Made by a program: the position numbers and the translations under genes. DNA of 37,640 bases from NCBI GenBank assembly GCA_021781515.1, contig JAJXWR010000018.1, positions 1 to 37,640 on the forward strand. The letters are read 5' to 3'. The notes under the pieces were generated by a model. The model had not been told where the DNA came from and did not search any database. It worked only from the letters and a program-made list of their open reading frames with translations. The stretch is from Pseudomonadota bacterium. Lineage in GTDB: Bacteria; Pseudomonadota; Gammaproteobacteria; Pseudomonadales; Moraxellaceae. This document shows, in pieces, positions 33,734 to 37,640 of this stretch (within the stretch, counting starts at the first letter, position 1; each line of letters begins with the position of its first letter).

Positions 33734-35139
33734 TCAAAAAACAGTGGATCGGTGTGGGGGGGGCGGTGCTATTGCTCGGGGGCTGCGCTGTGGGGCCGGA
33801 TTATCAGCGGCCTTTGGCTTATGTTCCAGAACGATTCCAGGGAAAAACTGAAGTAGCAGCAAAGGATCAACATCAATGGCGTCAGGCTACACCCCAGGAT
33901 CATCAGGAGCGAGGCCAATGGTGGCAGATTTTTCAGGATGCAGAACTGGATCGTCTGGAACAGTTGGCCCTGAAAAATAATTATTCGCTGGCGGTTGCAC
34001 TGGCGCAACGGGATCAGGCGCAAGCGGGTCTGGAGTCAGCAAAATCCGGGTTCTGGCCGACCGTGGGTCTGAGCGCACAGCAGTCCCGTAGTCGCAGCTA
34101 TATGTTCGGATCCGTAGATCACAGTCTGGGCGCACAAGCCAGTTGGGAACCGGATCTTTGGGGCAGCGTGCGACGTGCCGTAGAACAACAGGGAGCGTTA
34201 GAGCAAGCCGCAGAAGCGCAGATGGCCAATGTCAGACTGAGCGTCAGTGCCCAGGTTGCACAGGGTTATTTCAGTTTGCTGAATTTGCAGTTAAAACAAG
34301 GTATTGATGAAAATAACGTACAAATCAATCAAGCTTTGCTGGATCTGACGCATCAGCAGGAACAATCGGGTACGATCAACCATGCAGGTGTTTTACAAAT
34401 CCGTGCACAACTGGAAAGTGCCGAAGCGCAATTGCAACAGGACCGCTGGCAACTGGAACCGTTGCGACATGCACTGGCCGTTTTGTGTGCCCAACCCGCC
34501 GGCCAGTTCCAGGTGCATCTCGCCAGTACCTGGCCGCAACTGCCAGAAATCCCTCTCGGATTGCCTTCATCGCTATTGCAACGACGGCCGGATATTGCCA
34601 ATGCAGAACGGGCGATGGCGGCTGCCAATGCGGGTATTGGTCTTGCCGTTGCCGCCTGGTATCCCAGTTTGACGCTATCGGCGAATGTGGCCTGGGAAGC
34701 GAATCGTTGGGGAGACTGGTTAAGTTCACCCTATCGCTACTGGTCTATGGGTCCATCACTGGCTGAGGTATTGTTTGACGGGGGTAAACGTCGGGCCGCC
34801 AAGGCGTCTGCAGAAGCAGGCTATCGGCAGACGGTGGCCAGTTATCAGGGGCAAGTAGTGACCGCATTACAGGAAGTAGAGGATGATCTGAGTGCTATTC
34901 AGGGATTGAAGCAGCAGTACACACTGACACATGCCGCTGTTAAGGATGCGCAGGCGGCATGGGAAATTACCCAAGCCCAGTATCAGGCCGGTACCCTTAC
35001 TTACCTGGATGTCTTGAATAGCGAAATCATCATGAATGCTGATCGGCTAACGGATCTTGCAGTACAGGGTCAACGGTACAGTAATTGTGTATTACTCATT
35101 CAGGCATTGGGTGGTGGCTGGTCGCCGCATTCGGGATAG
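33730..35139 (+). CDS. NodT/OprM-type outer-membrane efflux lipoprotein
   Basis: 469 residues. Signal sequence with lipobox LLGGC (Cys about 19), followed by AVGPDYQRP, the standard NodT/OprM beginning. GQWWQIFQDAELDRLEQLA, FWPTVGLSAQ, SWEPDLWG, LLQRRPDIANAER and VLFDGGKRRA complete the family pattern. It forms the outer-membrane duct of the tripartite pump with the MdtABC-like proteins. Start TTG 33730 overlaps the mdtC stop and has a near-perfect AAGGAGGT (33716-33723) 6 nt upstream, so the rare start codon is believable. E. coli mdtABC lacks its own outer-membrane gene at this place; here the system is complete. Confidence 0.92.
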   Translation: MIKKQWIGVGGAVLLLGGCAVGPDYQRPLAYVPERFQGKTEVAAKDQHQWRQATPQDHQERGQWWQIFQDAELDRLEQLALKNNYSLAVALAQRDQAQAGLESAKSGFWPTVGLSAQQSRSRSYMFGSVDHSLGAQASWEPDLWGSVRRAVEQQGALEQAAEAQMANVRLSVSAQVAQGYFSLLNLQLKQGIDENNVQINQALLDLTHQQEQSGTINHAGVLQIRAQLESAEAQLQQDRWQLEPLRHALAVLCAQPAGQFQVHLASTWPQLPEIPLGLPSSLLQRRPDIANAERAMAAANAGIGLAVAAWYPSLTLSANVAWEANRWGDWLSSPYRYWSMGPSLAEVLFDGGKRRAAKASAEAGYRQTVASYQGQVVTALQEVEDDLSAIQGLKQQYTLTHAAVKDAQAAWEITQAQYQAGTLTYLDVLNSEIIMNADRLTDLAVQGQRYSNCVLLIQALGGGWSPHSG

Positions 35140-35169
35140 CGCAACGGCTCGGCGATTGGAGGTATCAAA

Positions 35170-35640
35170 GCGCAGAATTGCTTCAATGATTGGCAGCAGG
35201 CACTGAATTCGCTGATAGAATGGTTGGCAGATGACAGTCTGCGTCCGTTGCGACAAACCTTTGCGGTGTGGATTTCGCAGTTGCTCAAAGAGAAGATGTC
35301 GGGGGAGTTCGTCAAAGAACTCCATGAATTACAGGAGATTAAAGATATGCTTGCCGAAAACATCGATAGCTGGTTTGCGGAGCATGAGAAGAAAGGTCTG
35401 GAGAAAGGTCTTCAACAAGGGTTGCAACAAGGCTGGGAGAAGGGAGTACAACAAGGACTGCAACAAGGCGAGATGAATGGCGAAATGAGGGCGCTAAAAC
35501 TGATGTTGTGTCGGCGCTTTGGTGTCATTCCTTCTGAAATTGAAACAAAAATCGGCCAGGCATCGGCGCAACAGATTGAAAACTGGTTGTTGGCTACCAT
35601 GAATGCTGAACGGTTATCGGATGTTTTTGCCGAGCAATAA
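35170..35640 (+). pseudogene. 5'-truncated rpn gene (C-terminal part only)
   Basis: This stretch aligns almost base for base with 36488-36910, the 3' part of the intact rpn gene. It begins at CAGAATTGCTTC, directly after the efflux gene, so the N-terminal nuclease domain is missing. An open frame from ATG 35224 remains (138 residues) and keeps the helical part and DUF4351-like end (LMLCRRFGVIPSEIE). The Gly-Leu-Gln-Gln repeat region is longer here than in the intact gene by 16 residues (48 nt), showing repeat slippage between copies. It is probably a relic. A 60-bp flank after the stop is also shared with sequence after the intact copy. Confidence 0.8.
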
Positions 35641-35641
35641 G

Positions 35642-35701
35642 ACAGCAGTTCTTGGTACTCGCTAAGGATTCATTGTTGGTTTCAGGCGCAGGTTCGTGGC
35701 C
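35642..35701 (+). repeat. 60-bp flank repeat, copy 1
   Basis: Matches 37501-37560 with about 57 of 60 identities, starting ACAGCAGTTCTTGG. It lies directly after the truncated rpn. It shows that the duplicated unit comprises the rpn gene plus its downstream flank. Confidence 0.85.
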
Positions 35702-35929
35702 CCCCTTCCGGATCTACGGGCCGCACCGCCTTCACCACTGGATTTGTGGCATTGCTCAATGAGTGGGCCATTCCTTTTTGTATCAATCCCAGGCTTGCTC
35801 GCTGTCTCAAAAGTCAGTATTATTGTCAGGGTCTTTTGACGATGCTTATTGCTGTTACGGACAACTGTATGCACTCGCATTACATTCAATAGTGCCAGAT
35901 AAAAGTGACATGAAAAATGGAATTTTCTT
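35702..35929. other. Short intergenic region before intact rpn
   Basis: No supported gene. A minus-strand open frame (35889-35662) overlaps the 60-bp repeat but has no motif I recognise. Weak ribosome binding site GGA (35918-35920) precedes the rpn ATG. Confidence 0.4.
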
Positions 35930-36910
35930 ATGCGCCATGATTATGATTCGTATTATAAAAAACTGTTTTCTCATCCGCAGATGGTGCGGGATTTATTGCT
36001 GGAGTTTGTGCCGGGGGACTGGGTTAACGAGGTCGATTTTTCAACATTGACCCCGGTAAAATGCAGTTTTGTGACCGAGGGAGTGCCTTTACAGCAGCGG
36101 CATGGCGATCTACTCTGGAAAATAAGACTAAAAAACAGCCAGTGGGTTTATGTTTACCTGATGCTGGAGTTTCAGTCGAGCATTGATAAGTTTATGTCGC
36201 TGCGCATGTTGAGTTATCTGGTATTATTGTATGAGGACTTACTCCGCCGTAAGGAACTGGATGCGCAGGGCGTCTTACCGGCGGTATTGCCGATCGTGCT
36301 GTATAACGGATCCGCCCGCTGGTCAGCACCGTTAGCATTGCAAGATTTGATTGCTGCAGCACCTGCGGGGCTGGAACTGGACGTTTACGTGCCGAACTTT
36401 CACTATCTGATTATTGATGAAAGAACGTATGGCCCCGAGGCACTGAATGCCCTGCATAATCTGGTGGCAGCCATGTTTCGTCTGGAGACGCAGAATTGCT
36501 TCAGTGATTGGCAGCAGGCACTGAATTCGCTGATAGAATGGTTGGCAGATGACAGTCTGCGTCAATTGCGACAAACCTTTGCGGTGTGGATTTCGCAGTT
36601 ACTCAAAGAGAAAATGCCCGGGGAGTTCGTCAAAGAACTCCATGAATTACAGGAGATTAAAGATATGCTTGCCGAGAACATCGATAGCTGGTTTGCGGAG
36701 CATGAGAAGAAAGGTCTGGAGAAAGGTCTACAACAAGGCGAGATGAATGGCGAAGTGAAGGCGCTAAAACTGATGTTGTGTCGGCGTTTTGGTGTTGTTC
36801 CTGCTGAAATTGAAACAAAAATCAGCCAGGCATCGGTGCAACAGATTGAAAACTGGTTGTTGGCTACCATGAATGCTGAACGGTTATCGGATGTTTTTGC
36901 CGAGCACTAA
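35930..36910 (+). CDS. Rpn-family recombination-promoting nuclease (PD-(D/E)XK)
   Basis: 326 residues. The N-terminal domain is the transposase-31/Rpn type: DSYYKKLFSHPQMVRDLL, VPLQQRHGDLLWKI (Asp60) and YVYLMLEFQSS (Glu80-Phe-Gln82), giving the D...ExQ core of a PD-(D/E)XK nuclease. SLRMLSYLVLLYEDL, VLPAVLPIVLYNG and the helical LIEWLADD region follow. The C-terminus holds a Gly-Leu-Glu-Lys-Gly/GLQQG repeat and a DUF4351-like end. E. coli RpnA-type proteins promote RecA-independent recombination. These genes often multiply in genomes, as here (second, truncated copy upstream). An IS200-type element lies directly after its stop codon. Confidence 0.88.
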   Translation: MRHDYDSYYKKLFSHPQMVRDLLLEFVPGDWVNEVDFSTLTPVKCSFVTEGVPLQQRHGDLLWKIRLKNSQWVYVYLMLEFQSSIDKFMSLRMLSYLVLLYEDLLRRKELDAQGVLPAVLPIVLYNGSARWSAPLALQDLIAAAPAGLELDVYVPNFHYLIIDERTYGPEALNALHNLVAAMFRLETQNCFSDWQQALNSLIEWLADDSLRQLRQTFAVWISQLLKEKMPGEFVKELHELQEIKDMLAENIDSWFAEHEKKGLEKGLQQGEMNGEVKALKLMLCRRFGVVPAEIETKISQASVQQIENWLLATMNAERLSDVFAEH

Positions 36911-37498
36911 ACAACCACCAGCTGAAGCTGGTGGGTTTGTTTTACGGACTGAAAGTCCGGATACGCGTCGACTAAACGACGCGTCTTATGGTTCCATTTT
37001 GAATTGATCGTTCGAATTAGGTTCAACATGATGCTCTAGGTACTGTTTTATCATTTCCTCCGTCATCTGACCTACCGTCGCACAAAAATAGCCTCGCGCC
37101 CAGAAATGTTGCCCCCAGTACTTTTTGCGTAAATTCGGATACTCCTCAAACAGCCTGCTCGACGTCGAACCTTTAATCCTTCTCATAATTTCGCTTGGAG
37201 CCAGTGCGGCCGGACAACTCACCAAGATATGCACATGATCCTTACTCACTACCCCTTGCACAATTCTGATTTCAAAAGCGGCACATGTCTGCCTTACAAG
37301 CTCTCTCACTCGCTCTGCTACTTCCCCAGTCAATACCTTATAGCGATATTTTGTTACCCACACAAAATGATACTCAATCTGAAATACCGTGTGACTACCG
37401 TATCTATAATCCATGCGGCTTCTCCAACCAGGCAGCACATTATCGCCGCTAAAGCTGACCGACTAAAGTCGGTGGTTTTAACCTTTTATATAGAAATA
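36911..37498 (-). mobile_element. IS200/IS605-type insertion sequence, tnpA only
   Basis: About 588 bp between the intact rpn stop and the second copy of the 60-bp flank. Comparison with the upstream truncated copy, where the flank follows the rpn stop directly, defines the insertion. There are no terminal inverted repeats. Instead there are subterminal hairpins typical of this group: right end (low coordinates) CCACCAGCT/AGCTGGTGG at 36915-36934, CGGACT/AGTCCG at 36945-36959 and ACGCGTCG/CGACGCGT at 36963-36984; left end CCGACT/AGTCGG at 37459-37472. The exact ends are uncertain by a few bases. The transposase looks intact, so the element may be active. Confidence 0.85.
36986..37414 (-). CDS. 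tnpA: IS200/IS605 family transposase TnpA (HUH/Y1)
   Basis: 142 residues from ATG 37414. This single-strand DNA transposase shows YGSHTVFQIEYHFVWVTKYR at the start, the HUH metal-binding motif His60-Val-His62 in KDHVHILVS, and the catalytic tyrosine Tyr125 in MIKQYLEHH. FWARGYFCATVG is also typical. It acts as a dimer on the subterminal hairpins, cutting and joining single strands. A GTG at 37438 is in frame, but ATG 37414 has GGAG 7 nt upstream (CTCC at 37422-37425 on the plus strand) and matches the family N-terminus. No accompanying tnpB is present. Confidence 0.93.
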   Translation of the reverse strand: MDYRYGSHTVFQIEYHFVWVTKYRYKVLTGEVAERVRELVRQTCAAFEIRIVQGVVSKDHVHILVSCPAALAPSEIMRRIKGSTSSRLFEEYPNLRKKYWGQHFWARGYFCATVGQMTEEMIKQYLEHHVEPNSNDQFKMEP

Positions 37499-37500
37499 AA

Positions 37501-37560
37501 ACAGCAGTTCTTGGTACTGGCTAAGGATTCATTGTTGGTTTCATGCGCAGGTTCCTGGCC
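37501..37560 (+). repeat. 60-bp flank repeat, copy 2
   Basis: Second copy of the sequence at 35642-35701, here separated from its rpn gene by the IS200-type element. The remaining 80 bases to the window end hold nothing I can identify, though the minus strand is open there in part. Confidence 0.85.
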
Positions 37561-37640
37561 CAGGAATGGTTTCCCAAGCACAGCGAAACAAACTAGCGTA
37601 GACAATTCGTTGATGCGCATAGGCCACCTCCCTGAATTCT

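Noticed and set aside
35662-35889. Minus-strand 75-codon frame between the two rpn copies
   Set aside because: It overlaps the 60-bp repeat, is rich in basic residues without motif, and I could not link it to any transposase.
1-37640. CRISPR array, tRNA or rRNA genes
   Set aside because: No regularly spaced repeats, no tRNA-like GTTC-type arm with matching acceptor stem, and no ribosomal RNA sequence recognised. Repeats present are explained by the small RNAs, rpn copies and IS ends.

Overview
The window looks like a gammaproteobacterial chromosome segment, roughly 50% GC. The evidence is the rpsU-yqeY-dnaG block divergent from tsaD, an E. coli-like MdtABC efflux system, and two CsrA-sequestering small RNAs preceded by GacA-type boxes. 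The genus cannot be settled from the sequence. A Legionellales-like or related aquatic/host-associated gammaproteobacterium would fit, but that is inference.

Layout. 1-590: frameshifted remnant of an IS1634-type transposase (minus strand). 650-3191: an AlgI-type MBOAT acyltransferase overlapping an AlgX/AlgJ-like SGNH protein, a polysaccharide O-acetylation pair. 3192-3780: a gene-free gap with a pseudoknot-like pair of inverted repeats. 3781-20189: one long plus-strand operon for an F-type type IV secretion (conjugative pilus) system. It begins with an OmpA-like lipoprotein gene and continues pilin, traL, E, K, B, V, an unrecognised gene, traC, trbI, an S26 peptidase, traW, traU, trbC, traN, traF, traH, traG. 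Nearly every junction is an ATGA/GTGA-type overlap. No coupling protein (TraD), relaxase (TraI) or obvious oriT is seen. The operon ends tail-to-tail with plsC (20180-20914, minus).

20915-22198 has no protein gene. It holds two tandem minus-strand small RNAs of about 162 and 191 nt with 9 and 10 GGA motifs, near-identical terminators, matching extended -10 promoters, and upstream GacA boxes, one a perfect TGTAAG-N6-CTTACA. They look like a RsmY/RsmZ (CsrB) pair that titrates CsrA under GacA/LetA/UvrY control. 22199-24873 is the minus-strand rpsU-yqeY-dnaG operon, without the usual rpoD after dnaG. tsaD (25435-26439, plus) is translationally coupled to a tripartite RND efflux operon, mdtA-mdtB-mdtC plus a NodT-type outer-membrane factor, with TTG start codons at two of the couplings.

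35140-37640 is a mobile, repetitive end: a 5'-truncated rpn gene, an intact rpn (PD-(D/E)XK nuclease) gene, and an IS200/IS605-type element with an intact HUH transposase. The IS200 element sits between the intact rpn and a copy of the 60-bp flank that also follows the truncated rpn.

The features most worth follow-up are the twin Csr-type small RNAs, a possible CsrA-responsive leader on the pilin gene (two AATCAAGGA repeats at the ribosome binding site), the F-type secretion locus without DNA-processing genes, and the unrecognised gene between traV and traC.
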